Shown: positions 47,253-57,650, numbered from the stretch's first letter. The stretch: 64,000 nucleotides of DNA from an uncultured Desulfomonile sp. (GCA_903952205.1 CAJBEZ010000064.1:156001-220000); one strand, 5' to 3'. Numbers and translations are program-made. Notes: generated by a model not told the origin, from the letters alone.

Positions 47253-48335
47253 ATGAAAAGAAACATAACCATCTTAGCGCTTGCTTTAGTGATGGCCATA
47301 ACTTCAATTCTAATCGCTCAGGGCCAACAGGAAGGTTCAGTTCAGCCGGTCAGTGAGAAAAATTCCAGGAAGGTTCCTGCTCGATTAATCCCAGTGCCCA
47401 ATACCGTTAGTCCTGAATTGCAGGCAGTGATCGCTCGCCCTTTGAATTCCGCATTGGGTGTTGTTCCTAAGACCTCCGAGGAATGGCGGCTTGTTGTCGC
47501 AAAGGAATCAGAACAGGACACGCCTGTTTTGGCCCATTTACGGAAGCTATTTCCAGTCGATATCAAAACTGATATCAAAGGCGGGGTCAAAACCTACATC
47601 GTCACTCCGGAATCTATTCTTGAGGAAAACAGCAATAGGATTCTGATCCATCTACATGGTGGAGGTTATGTCTTCAATGGCGGAGAAAGCGGTTTGGGTG
47701 AAGCAATTCTCATGGCGTACCACGGAAAGATTAAAGTGATTTCAGTGGACTACCGGATGGCCCCGGATTTTCCTTTTCCCGCAGCTTTGGAAGACTCTGT
47801 AACTGTCTACAATGAAGTTCTCAAAACCTATAAACCAGGCAATATTGGCATCTTCGGCACGTCAGCGGGAGGCGGCTTGACCGCGGCTACTATACTCAAG
47901 CTTCGAGAACTCAACGTCCCACTTCCCGGGGCGGCCGGACTCGGCACCCCGTGGGCGGACCTTACCAGGACTGGTGATACGCTATACACGAACGAGTATA
48001 TTGACGATGTCCTGGTGACCTACGAGGGTCTATTGCAGGCATGCGCAGCACTGTATGCCGGTTCGCATGACATGAAAGACCCGCTCATCTCTCCGGTTTA
48101 TGGGGATTTTACGAAAGGATTTCCTCCTGCGATTCTGACATCGGGCACGCGTGATATGCTTCTCAGTGATACCGTCAGGGTACACCGCAAGCTTCGCCAG
48201 GCTGGAGTAGAAGCCTGCTTACATGTATTCGAGGGCATGTCTCACGCACAATACATAATTGTATTTACTTCGCCTGAGTCCCGGGAAGTCTTTGAGGAGA
48301 TAGCCCGTTTCTTCCAGAGCCATCTTGGCCAGTGA
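47253..48335 (+). CDS. Exported alpha/beta-hydrolase (HSL-like esterase)
   Basis: About 360 residues. It begins with a signal peptide (NITILALALVMAITSILIA). The hormone-sensitive-lipase-type oxyanion motif HLHGGGYVF, the nucleophile in GTSAGGG (Ser about 204), the Asp in TSGTRDMLLSD and the His in GMSHAQY form a complete triad. It is likely a periplasmic carboxylesterase. I start at the ATG at 47253, which has GGAG six bases upstream; an in-frame ATG twelve bases earlier is less well placed. Confidence 0.88.
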   Translation: MKRNITILALALVMAITSILIAQGQQEGSVQPVSEKNSRKVPARLIPVPNTVSPELQAVIARPLNSALGVVPKTSEEWRLVVAKESEQDTPVLAHLRKLFPVDIKTDIKGGVKTYIVTPESILEENSNRILIHLHGGGYVFNGGESGLGEAILMAYHGKIKVISVDYRMAPDFPFPAALEDSVTVYNEVLKTYKPGNIGIFGTSAGGGLTAATILKLRELNVPLPGAAGLGTPWADLTRTGDTLYTNEYIDDVLVTYEGLLQACAALYAGSHDMKDPLISPVYGDFTKGFPPAILTSGTRDMLLSDTVRVHRKLRQAGVEACLHVFEGMSHAQYIIVFTSPESREVFEEIARFFQSHLGQ

Positions 48336-48449
48336 TGATTTCAGTATGGCATGAGTCAATTAAAGAGGATTCCCGCCTTCGCAGGCATAACAGCAGAAAT
48401 AGCCTTACGCTTCAGAAAAAACCCCTAATTCACGTGAGGGCCTGATGTA

Positions 48450-49199
48450 ATGCCTGATTTGAAACAGTGGAAAATCAAGGTGAAGAAAGATCAACATCAG
48501 ATAGAAGTTGGAAATATAGTCGTTGATGTTGTTCGGAAGGATATCAAAAATCTACATCTTAGGGTTTATCACCCTACCGGCAGAGTTCGCATAGCCGCTC
48601 CACTGAGAATAAATGATGAAACCATCAGATCTTTCATCGTTTCCAAAATAGGCTGGATAAAAAAACATCAATCAAAGATTGATGGTCAGGAACGTCAGCC
48701 CGTCAGGCAATTCGTATCTGGTGAAAGTCATCACTATCAAGGCCAAAGCTATTTAATCAACGTCATTTATCATGACGCCGGACCAAAAGTGGAAATACGT
48801 GGCCGAACCTATATTGACCTGTATGTGAAACCGGGTAGCAATCAATTACAACGTAAAAAAGTGATTACTGAATGGTATCGTTCTCAATTAAAAAAACAAA
48901 TTCCTGGCCTGATAGAAAAATGGGAACACATCGTTGGAGTTGAGATTAATGATTGGTGTGTAAAAAAGATGAAAACCCGGTGGGGGACCTGCAACAGAAA
49001 AGCCAAACGTATTTGGATTAATCTTGAGTTAGCTAAGAAGCCATTACACTGCCTTGAATTCATTATAGTTCACGAACTGACTCATTTAATTGAACGTCAT
49101 CACAATGACCGGTTTAAGGGACTTATGGATGGATTTATGCCGCAGTGGCGTCTCTACAAAGAAGAGCTGAACAGAGTCATTGTTCAACATAATGGCTGA
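48450..49199 (+). CDS. YgjP-like metallopeptidase domain protein
   Basis: 249 residues. The zinc motif His208-Glu209-L-T-His212 (HELTHLIERHHNDRF) and the preceding WGTCNRKAKRIWINLELA define the YgjP/SprT-related family. Its N-terminal beta-rich part is typical. A cytoplasmic peptidase or a pyrophosphatase role has been proposed for relatives; target unknown. It often lies beside type I restriction genes, none of which are present here. A terminator follows. Confidence 0.85.
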   Translation: MPDLKQWKIKVKKDQHQIEVGNIVVDVVRKDIKNLHLRVYHPTGRVRIAAPLRINDETIRSFIVSKIGWIKKHQSKIDGQERQPVRQFVSGESHHYQGQSYLINVIYHDAGPKVEIRGRTYIDLYVKPGSNQLQRKKVITEWYRSQLKKQIPGLIEKWEHIVGVEINDWCVKKMKTRWGTCNRKAKRIWINLELAKKPLHCLEFIIVHELTHLIERHHNDRFKGLMDGFMPQWRLYKEELNRVIVQHNG

Positions 49200-49677
49200 G
49201 ATTAGGTTTTAACTTCGATTATTTAAGTCTTATATAGATGAAATGTTATAAATATCTTTATACTAAAAATTTAATAGATATTGACAACATACTAATAATA
49301 TGTTTTTTACACGCTAAGAAACTAAACCCCAAATCCTTTAGTCGGCCCGTAAATTTACGGGCCAATATTTTTTTCTGGCATTAGATGTTTGCTCGATACG
49401 GTCGTTTTACCGTGGAGAAACAATCATAAGAATTAAAAGGATATTAGAGACTTTTCTATCGCAAAATTTGCCAGGGCGCTCACGACGTTTTCCGGCCGGG
49501 GGATGAGATTTTGCCTCCGTCCCCGCAGACGATATCACTGGGGAACCGGCGATCCAAGTACGTGAACCGGAAGATGAATTTTATATCTTTGTCATAGTTT
49601 TCATAAAATGTTATTTGAATATGATGAACCCATAATTAGTCTTGCCGGAATCTCTCAATTCCAAAATGGAGCATGAA
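49200..49677. other. Gene-free interval with terminator
   Basis: These 478 bases contain no credible gene apart from the hairpin at 49344-49374. AACATA...TATGTT forms a short palindrome near 49287. A G/C-rich stretch around 49.48-49.56 kb looks unlike its AT-rich flanks and may be remnant sequence. Confidence 0.5.
49344..49374 (+). terminator. Perfect-palindrome terminator
   Basis: GGCCCGTAAATTTACGGGCC (49344-49363) is a perfect palindrome, followed by AATA and then a run of seven T. It lies 145 bases after the YgjP-like gene and would end its transcript. Confidence 0.88.
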
Positions 49678-50622
49678 GTGAAAACCATTATTATAACCGG
49701 AGGCGCTGGTTTTATAGGTAGCCATCTGACAAAAAACCTTTTGGAAAAGGGGCATTATGTTCTCTGTATCGACAACATGTTTACCGGAAGCAAAAAGAAT
49801 ATTGCCCCATTCACCAACAACCCTCAGTTTGAGTTTATTCGTCATGATGTAGTTCTTCCGATACTACTCGAAGCCGAAGAAATATATCATCTGGCCTGCC
49901 CTGCGTCACCGGTTCATTATCAGAACAATCCCATAAAGACGCTCAAAACATCGGTAATCGGCACCTTCAACATGTTGGGGTTGGCAAAAAGAACTCGAGC
50001 CAGATTTTTGTTGGCTTCAACTTCAGAAGTCTATGGAGACCCCGAAATCCATCCCCAGACTGAGGATTATCAGGGAAATGTCAATCCAGTGGGGCCTCGA
50101 GCCTGTTATGATGAAGGAAAAAGAGCGGCGGAGACCTTAACAGTAGGCTACAGGGAGTATAATGGAGTGAGTGTTGGCATAGCGCGAATTTTCAATACCT
50201 ATGGTCCCAAAATGTTGCCTAACGACGGTAGGGTTGTAAGTAACTTTATATGTCAGGCGTTAAAAAATGAAGATATTACAATCTACGGGGATGGGTCCCA
50301 AACGAGATCATTCTGTTTCATAACAGACATGGTAGACGGCTTGACAAAATTGATGGACAGTGGTCAACCAGGACCGATCAATTTAGGTAATCCACATGAA
50401 GTCACAATAAAAGAACTAGCTGAAAAAATATTGACTTTGATCAAGGGATCAACATCAAAAATCATTTACAAAGCTTTGCCGAAAGATGATCCTACTCGAA
50501 GACGGCCGGACATATCGCTGGCGAAAAAGTTTCTCCAATGGGAACCAAAAACCCCTTTAGAGGATGGACTAGAAACCACCATAGCATTCTTCGAAGAAGA
50601 ACTGGGAATTAGAAATGGTTGA
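49678..50622 (+). CDS. UDP-glucuronate decarboxylase (UDP-xylose synthase) / NAD-dependent sugar epimerase
   Basis: About 314 residues. An extended SDR: Gly-rich GGAGFIGSH at the start, STSEVYGDP near the catalytic Ser, the Tyr-x3-Lys pair in [10 protein letters not shown], and the C-terminal [12 protein letters not shown] characteristic of the decarboxylase group. It makes UDP-xylose from UDP-glucuronate for polysaccharide or LPS. I choose the GTG at 49678, because GGAG lies six bases upstream; in-frame TTG 49642 and ATG 49666 have no ribosome site. It overlaps the next gene by eight bases. Confidence 0.87.
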   Translation: MKTIIITGGAGFIGSHLTKNLLEKGHYVLCIDNMFTGSKKNIAPFTNNPQFEFIRHDVVLPILLEAEEIYHLACPASPVHYQNNPIKTLKTSVIGTFNMLGLAKRTRARFLLASTSEVYGDPEIHPQTEDYQGNVNPVGPRACYDEGKRAAETLTVGYREYNGVSVGIARIFNTYGPKMLPNDGRVVSNFICQALKNEDITIYGDGSQTRSFCFITDMVDGLTKLMDSGQPGPINLGNPHEVTIKELAEKILTLIKGSTSKIIYKALPKDDPTRRRPDISLAKKFLQWEPKTPLEDGLETTIAFFEEELGIRNG

Positions 50623-51637
50623 TAGCAAACGCATTAAATCAAACTCCAAGCGCAATATTCTAATAATTCTAGGAGGTGTCCTCGGCCTTTTTTTTCTCTG
50701 GCTGGCTTTCCGTGACATTTCACTCAAAGATTTGACTGACGGTGTCAAACAGATGAAAGTCGGATATCTTATTCCTTGTTTATTTCTGGTAATGGCATGC
50801 CAGTTCGTAAGGGCTATGAGATTTGGGGTCATCATAAGCCCATTTTGTCCCTTGAGGCCCAAGCCTCTATGGGACTTACTCAATATCTGGGCGGCCGCCA
50901 ACATGATAATGCCCGCCAGGCTCGGCGAACTGGTACGACCGTACCTGCTTCAGCAAAAAGGCGCCTCTTTTTCAACTGTATTTGGAGCGGTGATGGTAGA
51001 GAGGTTTTTTGACCTTTCCGGCTTGTTACTGTTACTAGGAGTCGTACTCCTTAAAACCCCGGCGACTCTCGAAAAATTTGCGTTCCTGGGAGAAATTCTC
51101 CTAATATGCCTGGTTTTGGGCTATGCCCTCGTCCTGACAATTTTGATCAAGAAGGAAAAATCCCTTTCGTTTCTGCGTAAAATCCTCTCAATGTTACCTG
51201 ACAAAATGGGTCATTTTCTTGAAAAGATCTTTGAGAAACTCATAGATGGCTTTGGAATCATGAGGAGCCCTAAACAGGCCATTGTTATATTTCTGTATTC
51301 AGTAGCGTTATGGTTTTTGTTTTCTGCAACAACTTATTTGTTTTTACTTTCTTTTTCCATAAACGCTCCGTTTCTGGTCGCAGTTACTATACAGGTCTTC
51401 ATCGCCCTGGGAGTGGCTCTACCATCAGCGCCGGGTTTTATAGGGACATTTCATGCGGCCGGCCGTTACGCTCTTGCCCTCTTTGGTGTAGGCGCTTTAG
51501 TGGCTGTATCGTTTGCGACGGTTTATCATCTATTTAGTTTGATAGTATGTCTGGCGCTGGGAACAATATCTTATTTGTCGAGTGAATTTCGACTGGACAA
51601 AAAAGCCTTTGAAGGTCAGGAGAGTAGTTCTTTTTAA
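50615..51637 (+). CDS. Lysylphosphatidylglycerol-synthase-like flippase-domain membrane protein
   Basis: 340 residues with about eight membrane segments and the family pattern RAMRFGVII and [17 protein letters not shown] (near residues 95-112), then [13 protein letters not shown] and the C-terminal [15 protein letters not shown]. This is the integral-membrane domain shared with MprF and AglD, without the catalytic lysyl-transfer domain. It may translocate a lipid-linked sugar. Coupling with the UDP-xylose-type enzyme suggests shared glycan or lipid work. Confidence 0.82.
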   Translation: MVDSKRIKSNSKRNILIILGGVLGLFFLWLAFRDISLKDLTDGVKQMKVGYLIPCLFLVMACQFVRAMRFGVIISPFCPLRPKPLWDLLNIWAAANMIMPARLGELVRPYLLQQKGASFSTVFGAVMVERFFDLSGLLLLLGVVLLKTPATLEKFAFLGEILLICLVLGYALVLTILIKKEKSLSFLRKILSMLPDKMGHFLEKIFEKLIDGFGIMRSPKQAIVIFLYSVALWFLFSATTYLFLLSFSINAPFLVAVTIQVFIALGVALPSAPGFIGTFHAAGRYALALFGVGALVAVSFATVYHLFSLIVCLALGTISYLSSEFRLDKKAFEGQESSSF

Positions 51638-51650
51638 TGAGGAGCTAATT

Positions 51651-52994
51651 TTGCGGGATTGGGTTGAACTGGACAAGAGATACATTTGGCATCCGTTTAC
51701 CCAGATGAAGGATTGGTTTCAAAGCGACAATCTTATCATTGAACGTGCCGAAGGCGTGTACCTTTTCGACACCACCGGCGCCAGATACATCGACGGTGTT
51801 TCCTCTCTGTGGGTCAATATACATGGCCATCAGAAAAGTGAAATTGACAGGGCAATAATAAATCAGATTGGACGGGTGGCTCATTCTACACTCCTTGGTT
51901 TGGGCAATACACCCTCTATTTCCCTTGCTGAGAAACTTGTTGAAATAAGCCCGGACGGTCTGAAAAGGGTATTTTACTCTGATTCAGGATCCACAGCGGT
52001 AGAAGTGGCCTTAAAGATAGCGTTTCAATATTGGAAAAATAAGGGGCGCAAAGACAAAAAACTCTTCGTTGGTCTTGACCAGGCATACCACGGTGATACC
52101 ATTGGGTCGGTCAGTCTTGGCGGCATAGATATTTTTCACAGTATATTCAGTCAACTTTTGTTTCCCACACTGGTTATTCCATCTCCTTTCCCGTATCGCA
52201 ATCCGAATACAGAGCCTGATGATCTTCGAGACCGATGCCTCGAATTTTTTGAACAAATGGCTGCAGAGAGATCTGATGAAATAGCGGCGTTAATAGTGGA
52301 ACCCAGTGTTCAGGGAGCCGCCGGAATAATTGTTCACCCTGCCGGTTTTCTCAAAGGACTCGAAACAATCTGCAGGAAATACAATATCCTGCTCATTTGT
52401 GATGAGGTGGCTACTGGTTTTGGAAGAACTGGAGCAATGTTCGCATGCGAACGAGAATCAGTACATCCGGATATACTATGCCTTGCAAAGGGCCTCACAG
52501 GAGGATACCTGCCTCTTGCCGCGACACTAACCACAGATGAAATCTTTGAAGCTTTTTTAGCGCCGTATACCGATTACAAGACCTTTTTCCATGGTCACAG
52601 TTACACGGGAAACCCTTTGGCATGCGCAGCCGCTGAAGCCTGCCTCGACATTTTTGTTAACGAACGTGTATTAGAGAAGCTTCAACCTAAAATAGCATTT
52701 TTAACCGACATTTTAACCGAAGTATTTCAGAATGCGCCTAACGTCGGAGACATACGGCAATGTGGTTTCATGGTGGGAATAGAATTGACCAGAGATAAGG
52801 CTCTTCGAAAACCTTTCCCTGTTGAATTACGAATGGGGGCTCAAGTAACCCGGAACATCCAAAAATATGGAGTTATTCTTAGACCTCTTGGCGATGTTAT
52901 AGTCATTATGCCACCACTGGCAATTGAAAATTGTGAAATAGAAACAATAATTAGGTCTCTTGAAAAATCTATCAAGGAAACATGTGAAACTTAA
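51651..52994 (+). CDS. bioA: Adenosylmethionine-8-amino-7-oxononanoate aminotransferase
   Basis: About 447 residues, a class III PLP aminotransferase. IWHPFTQMKDW near the start, YSDSGSTAVEVALKIAFQYW, the PLP Asp in ICDEVATGFGRTG, the PLP-Lys in LAKGLTGGYLPL, and FFHGHSYTGNPLACAAA are all diagnostic of BioA. I use TTG 51651, with GAGGAG six bases upstream. Reading from 51582 would overlap the previous gene and add residues of no known kind. It converts KAPA to DAPA in biotin synthesis. bioD follows after three bases. Confidence 0.92.
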   Translation: MRDWVELDKRYIWHPFTQMKDWFQSDNLIIERAEGVYLFDTTGARYIDGVSSLWVNIHGHQKSEIDRAIINQIGRVAHSTLLGLGNTPSISLAEKLVEISPDGLKRVFYSDSGSTAVEVALKIAFQYWKNKGRKDKKLFVGLDQAYHGDTIGSVSLGGIDIFHSIFSQLLFPTLVIPSPFPYRNPNTEPDDLRDRCLEFFEQMAAERSDEIAALIVEPSVQGAAGIIVHPAGFLKGLETICRKYNILLICDEVATGFGRTGAMFACERESVHPDILCLAKGLTGGYLPLAATLTTDEIFEAFLAPYTDYKTFFHGHSYTGNPLACAAAEACLDIFVNERVLEKLQPKIAFLTDILTEVFQNAPNVGDIRQCGFMVGIELTRDKALRKPFPVELRMGAQVTRNIQKYGVILRPLGDVIVIMPPLAIENCEIETIIRSLEKSIKETCET

Positions 52995-52997
52995 ATC

Positions 52998-53732
52998 ATG
53001 AAAGGAATCTTTATAACTGGAACGGATACGGGCGTTGGTAAGAGTTTGTTTACCGCGGGGTTGACCAGTTTATTAAGGAAAAACGGACTGAATTGCGTGG
53101 CTATAAAGCCGGTAGAGACAGGCTGTAAAATGAAACAAGGAGAGTTAGTTCCCGAGGATGGAATATTTTTAAGAAACGCCTCAGGGAAAATTCTTGATTT
53201 GGATGATACAACTCCGTTCAGGTTTTCTATGCCTGCGGCGCCTTACAGGGCAGCGGCAATGCAAGACAGCAGATTAAGACTTTCCGACATTGTGGAACAC
53301 GTTAGAGCTATCCAGAATAATCATGATCTCGTTATAGTTGAAGGCGCCGGTGGATTGCTTGTGCCGATAGAAGAGAAAAGAACTATGGTTGATCTAATCA
53401 TAGAACTGGGTTTTCCAGTATTCCTGGTGGCGCGAACGAGCCTTGGAACCATTAACCATACTCTCTTGAGTCTTGAAGCCCTTGAAGGAAGAAACATAGA
53501 AGCGCTGGGCGTCATTCTGTCAAAGCTTCGAGTGGAAGAAGGCCCGGAAGAAGTTTATATCGCAGCCGACATAAAGAAAATGGTGAAAGAGACTCCGGTC
53601 TTTGAATTGCCTTTCATTCCTGAAAGCGAGAAAAATAATCCCAATAAGATTTCTGAATTGATACAGAAAATGTTAGGACGTGTTCTTCTGGAAAAAATAG
53701 CCCGTTCGAATCTCTTTAAAAACGGCAATTAA
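52998..53732 (+). CDS. bioD: Dethiobiotin synthetase
   Basis: 244 residues. The P-loop ITGTDTGVGKSLFTAGL, KPVETGC near residue 37, VEGAGGLLVPI near 113, and the C-terminal FELPFIPE fit BioD. It carboxylates DAPA with ATP to form dethiobiotin. Coupled to bioA (stop and start three bases apart). No bioB or bioF is in the window, and no BirA box was recognised. It ends 19 bases from the convergent ftsK stop. Confidence 0.93.
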   Translation: MKGIFITGTDTGVGKSLFTAGLTSLLRKNGLNCVAIKPVETGCKMKQGELVPEDGIFLRNASGKILDLDDTTPFRFSMPAAPYRAAAMQDSRLRLSDIVEHVRAIQNNHDLVIVEGAGGLLVPIEEKRTMVDLIIELGFPVFLVARTSLGTINHTLLSLEALEGRNIEALGVILSKLRVEEGPEEVYIAADIKKMVKETPVFELPFIPESEKNNPNKISELIQKMLGRVLLEKIARSNLFKNGN

Positions 53733-53751
53733 AATTCAAACCCTCTGCCAA

Positions 53752-56397
53752 TCAGACAAAAGTATGGTCTCTATCAGGGATATGATCTAAGGAAAGAGCG
53801 TAAACCTCTCTGGGACGACTGGTTCCGTCAGACGGACCTATAAGACCTTGCGATTCCATAGATTCTATGATCCGCGCGGCCCTGTTGTAGCCTATCCTCA
53901 TGTGTCTTTGAATCAAGGAGATCGACGCATGTCCTATCCTGGTAACGAGAGCCACCGCTTCATCATATTTTTCGTCTTCAATCGAATCGGATCCGGAGAT
54001 TGATCCCCCGTCAGATCCATTTACAACGTTTGAAATTTCCGACAGGTAGACCGGGGATCTTTGGGCCTTTGTGAAATCAGCTATTCGGCGGATTTCATTT
54101 TCGGAAACGAACGCGCCGTGCAACCTCAACAGTTTTGAAGTTCCGGGAGGTAAGAAAAGCATATCGCCCATTCCTAGCAGGTTTTCAGCTCCTACTGTGT
54201 CAATAATTGTTCTTGAATCGGGTTTTGCCGAAACCTGGAAAGAAATCCTTGCCGGCAAATTAGCTTTAATGATCCCAGTAATGACGTCCACTGAAGGGCG
54301 TTGAGTGGCTAGGATCAAGTGAATGCCGGCAGCTCTGGCCATTTGGGCAAGTCTTGCAATCGATATTTCAATATCCTTGGCCGCGACCATCATTAATTCG
54401 GCAAGTTCATCAACAATGATAATAAGATACGGAAGTTTTTTAGGACTACCTTCCTCTTCTGAAGTAGTCAAGACGCCAGCCATGACTTGCTGGTTATATC
54501 CCTCAATATTTTTTGCTCCTGCTTGGCTCAACAATTCATAGCGCCGTTCCATCTCCCTGATCGCCCAATTCAAAACCTTTGGAACCTTATCCGGGTCGGT
54601 CACAACCGGATATATCAAGTGAGGAATATCCTGATAATAGGAAAGTTCGAGTTTCTTTGGATCGACCATTATAAAGTTGACTTCATCAGGTGAATAGCTC
54701 ATCAACCAGGAACAGATCAGACTGTTTAAACCAACTGATTTTCCAGTTCCCGTCGCTCCGGCGATCAAGAGATGGGGCATTCTTGCAAGGCTTGTGGCGA
54801 AAGGTTCCCCGTCTATACATTTCCCCAAAGCCATTTTCAAAGGAGAGGAGATGGACTTATAGGCTGAGGATTCAATAATTTCCCTGAAATAGACAATTTC
54901 TCTGTATAAATTCGGTACTTCAATTCCAACGGTATCTTTGCCGGGAATAGGAGCCACCACTCTTGTGGACCCCGACTTCAAGGCCATGGCCAGATCGTCG
55001 GCTGTATTCAGGACTCTTCGCAGCGGAATCCCAGGCGCCAGCGTAATCTCGTACATTGTAATAACGGGGCCTGGATGAATTTCGACCACTTGTCCCTTAA
55101 TCCCCAAATCACCCAACTTTTGTTCCAATATGGAGGCATTGGTCTCCAATAATTTTTCATCGACAAATCTTTTTGAAATTTCCGGTATATCCAGGAGATC
55201 AATTGGCGGAAGTCGGTAATCCGATTCCACAGAATAGGAAGAATCATAGCCCTGAACTGGGACTATTTCAGCGTCAGCCCTCTTGGTGACTTTGATTGAT
55301 CTATTATCTCGCGAGTCAACTGGTTGGCTCAAGTCATGACTCGGATTAAACTTAACAGATTTTTCCGGAATACTTGTAGAAAAACCTTGAGTGTCGTCTT
55401 CTGTTTCTGGATCAGGATAAGACCCTGAGAACTCAATTGATTTCCATGGAACAGGCGAGTGCTCCCTCTTTCTGGGGTTCTGGTCTTCTTCACATTCCAG
55501 TGACTTTTGAACAGGGATTTCTAGCGGTCTTTCAGATTCTCGCTGTTCAAATGGAACAATAATTTCATCATCAGGCAAGAAAGAAAGTCGTTCCCAACCA
55601 TAAATACCCAAGTCGTCTTTCTCGAGCGGATCAGTAATAGGGGAAACCGAAGAAAAATTGTTCTCTAAAGTGGGAATCGAAACAATTGTATTGGATTTTT
55701 CTATCCGTCTCATATTGATCCAGGATCTGACCATTGCGAATACGCCTCGGGTAAAGGAACCGCACTTTTCCCTCAAACAGAGATTTGCAAGATCAAGGCT
55801 CTTTGCAGATGGAAAACAAAACTTGATCAGTTTCAATAACGAACCTTTTGATAATTCCAAACCACAAATCAAGAGAATAGTAAGACTAACGACAAGACTG
55901 CCGGCGCGTCCAAAAAATTTGGTCAAAACTGAACCAACCAGACTGCCTATAGCGCCGCCGGGATGAGCTGGAGAAAGATTCAATACGTTCAAATTTGAAA
56001 AACGATCAAACACTGAACAAACGACCAAAATTAAAATCACGAAACTCAAATAATCCCAAAAACTTTGCGATTTACTATTCAAAGCACTGAAACAACGCAC
56101 ACCCATAAAAAAGAAGAATACAGGAATGGCGAGGGAACAAACGCCAACAAGTTGGCCGAGGGCGTCAGCGATGTGGGAACCAATCAAACCGCACAAATTA
56201 TGAGTTTCCAATCTGGATGTTACTACATTGAAAGAACAGTCCTTGGGATCATAGGAAGCCAGGCAAATTAGAAAGAAAATAGAACACGCAAACCAAATTA
56301 TGCCTTTGAGCTCGGCTCTTCCCAGCTTTGTGGGATGTAATTCAATCCCTGGAATTTTTTTGAAGAGTTGTTTGTTTTCCAACGCATTTGAAGCCAT
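53752..56397 (-). CDS. ftsK: DNA translocase FtsK (SpoIIIE type)
   Basis: 881 residues. About four N-terminal membrane segments occur in the first 170. A variable linker of about 230 residues follows, then the motor domain: ATGTGKSVGLNSLICSWLM (Walker A), FIMVDPKKLELSYYQDIPHL, IIVDELAELMMVAAK (Walker B) and LATQRPSVDVITG. A gamma winged-helix domain ends it (RHMRIGYNRAARIIESMESQGLI, split here). It pumps DNA at the septum and helps resolve chromosome dimers. AAGGA precedes the ATG. Confidence 0.95.
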   Translation of the reverse strand: MASNALENKQLFKKIPGIELHPTKLGRAELKGIIWFACSIFFLICLASYDPKDCSFNVVTSRLETHNLCGLIGSHIADALGQLVGVCSLAIPVFFFFMGVRCFSALNSKSQSFWDYLSFVILILVVCSVFDRFSNLNVLNLSPAHPGGAIGSLVGSVLTKFFGRAGSLVVSLTILLICGLELSKGSLLKLIKFCFPSAKSLDLANLCLREKCGSFTRGVFAMVRSWINMRRIEKSNTIVSIPTLENNFSSVSPITDPLEKDDLGIYGWERLSFLPDDEIIVPFEQRESERPLEIPVQKSLECEEDQNPRKREHSPVPWKSIEFSGSYPDPETEDDTQGFSTSIPEKSVKFNPSHDLSQPVDSRDNRSIKVTKRADAEIVPVQGYDSSYSVESDYRLPPIDLLDIPEISKRFVDEKLLETNASILEQKLGDLGIKGQVVEIHPGPVITMYEITLAPGIPLRRVLNTADDLAMALKSGSTRVVAPIPGKDTVGIEVPNLYREIVYFREIIESSAYKSISSPLKMALGKCIDGEPFATSLARMPHLLIAGATGTGKSVGLNSLICSWLMSYSPDEVNFIMVDPKKLELSYYQDIPHLIYPVVTDPDKVPKVLNWAIREMERRYELLSQAGAKNIEGYNQQVMAGVLTTSEEEGSPKKLPYLIIIVDELAELMMVAAKDIEISIARLAQMARAAGIHLILATQRPSVDVITGIIKANLPARISFQVSAKPDSRTIIDTVGAENLLGMGDMLFLPPGTSKLLRLHGAFVSENEIRRIADFTKAQRSPVYLSEISNVVNGSDGGSISGSDSIEDEKYDEAVALVTRIGHASISLIQRHMRIGYNRAARIIESMESQGLIGPSDGTSRPREVYALSLDHIPDRDHTFV

Positions 56398-56693
56398 ACA
56401 TGGCGTCCTTACAGCTACGGGAAAAGAATCCCGCTCGATAAAGATTATTAAACTAAAATATTTGATGTGCTACATAATAGATCATAACACAATGATAAAG
56501 GTGTTTCAATAAGATAGTTTAAATTATTAATATAATGTATCGCATGATGTACATTGAGCCCTTAGCCAAATCTTGGTTAAGTCATTTGGACTATCAAGCC
56601 TGATTGAACCAGTAACTTTGTTTACTATTCACATTTCCTATAAAAATGGTTAAGTTGATATTTATATAGATTTGGAAAACGCAGGTTTAAGCC

Positions 56694-56849
56694 ATGGTAT
56701 ATGAACACAAATGCGATAACTGCAATGCCGGTTGTACAGGTCGACACAATGCGGAAGAGCGGGCTGAGGAAATCAAGGCTGGGCCCTATCTACTTTTTTG
56801 TGGGATATTGATTGTAATAATAAGTATAGTAATTGAACGGTTGTTTTAG
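56694..56849 (+). CDS. Small Cys-rich membrane protein (51 residues)
   Basis: Open frame of 51 codons with a plausible AGG about eight bases before the ATG. The N-terminus carries Cys7, Cys10 and Cys14 (KCDNCNAGC), then a charged spacer, then a C-terminal membrane helix (LLFCGILIVIISIVI). The order is reversed from the FeoB-associated protein, whose Cys follow the helix. It is convergent with a DtxR-type iron regulator gene. The frame is plausible but unproven, and no family is recognised. Confidence 0.55.
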   Translation: MVYEHKCDNCNAGCTGRHNAEERAEEIKAGPYLLFCGILIVIISIVIERLF

Positions 56850-56900
56850 CTGGTTCGCTCGAGCGCTATGCAAAAGACGGCTGATCTGAAAGAAATTTGA

Positions 56901-57650
56901 TCAAACAGGCTTGACAAAAATCTTTGAAGCTTCATGTCGGTTCATCTTAACGTGATAACCGTTGATGTTCAAATTTAAAAAATGAATGTCTTCTGTTTGC
57001 TTTTCAATTTCTACAGTGACTCCTTCATGTATACCTTCAAGTGCTAAGTTTTCCTTAAAATATTCCACCCCATTAATCTGCTGAATCACAACTCTTGTTC
57101 CCAGGGTAGCTTCGTCCAGTGTCATCCCTTCTTCTAAAGCCGCACGTTGAGCCCTGGCTCGGTCTAAGATTCTTTTCCGGGCTTTTTCCAGGCATATTAG
57201 GCAATCACTGCAGGACTCTGCGCTATTATCCATCCACCTCAACTGATCAACAGGACAAGTCTCCACGAATTCGAGAAATTTTATCAATTTGTTTATGACT
57301 TCAGGGTCAAGATAATGTTCTATTCTGCAGGCGTTATCTTCAGCCACGTTGTTATCAATCTTTAAAATACTCGTGAGAAAACGTTTTAGTATTTCATGCT
57401 TACGAACAATCTCTTTTGCCCTGACTATGCCCTTGTCTGTTAAAGTAATAAATTGGTGAGGGTCATATCGAATGAGGTCTCGTGTACCAAGAATTTTCAG
57501 AGCGGAACTTACCGAAGACATTTTTACGCCAAGTCTCTTGGCAATGTCGCGAACTCTTGCTATTCGACTTTCTTGTTCAAGGTGATAAATAACTTCGAGG
57601 TAGTCTTCCATTGCTGAAGTAAGATGGGTTGGAGAATTCACAGAGGGCAT
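56901..57650 (-). CDS. DtxR/MntR-family metal-dependent regulator with Cys-rich insert and FeoA-like tail
   Basis: 249 residues. A winged helix (TSAMEDYLEVIYHLEQ, VRDIAKRLGVKMSSVSSALK) and a metal/dimer domain (HEILKRFLTSIL, CRIEHYLDPE) match DtxR. A middle stretch adds Cys132 and Cys147, Cys150 and Cys153 (CSDCLIC), followed by the SH3/FeoA-like tail. It senses Fe2+ or Mn2+ and represses uptake genes. The Cys stretch is not part of the classical fold and may sense redox or bind an Fe-S cluster. AGCCCAATGC lies upstream; the ribosome site is weak. Confidence 0.85.
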   Translation of the reverse strand: MPSVNSPTHLTSAMEDYLEVIYHLEQESRIARVRDIAKRLGVKMSSVSSALKILGTRDLIRYDPHQFITLTDKGIVRAKEIVRKHEILKRFLTSILKIDNNVAEDNACRIEHYLDPEVINKLIKFLEFVETCPVDQLRWMDNSAESCSDCLICLEKARKRILDRARAQRAALEEGMTLDEATLGTRVVIQQINGVEYFKENLALEGIHEGVTVEIEKQTEDIHFLNLNINGYHVKMNRHEASKIFVKPV

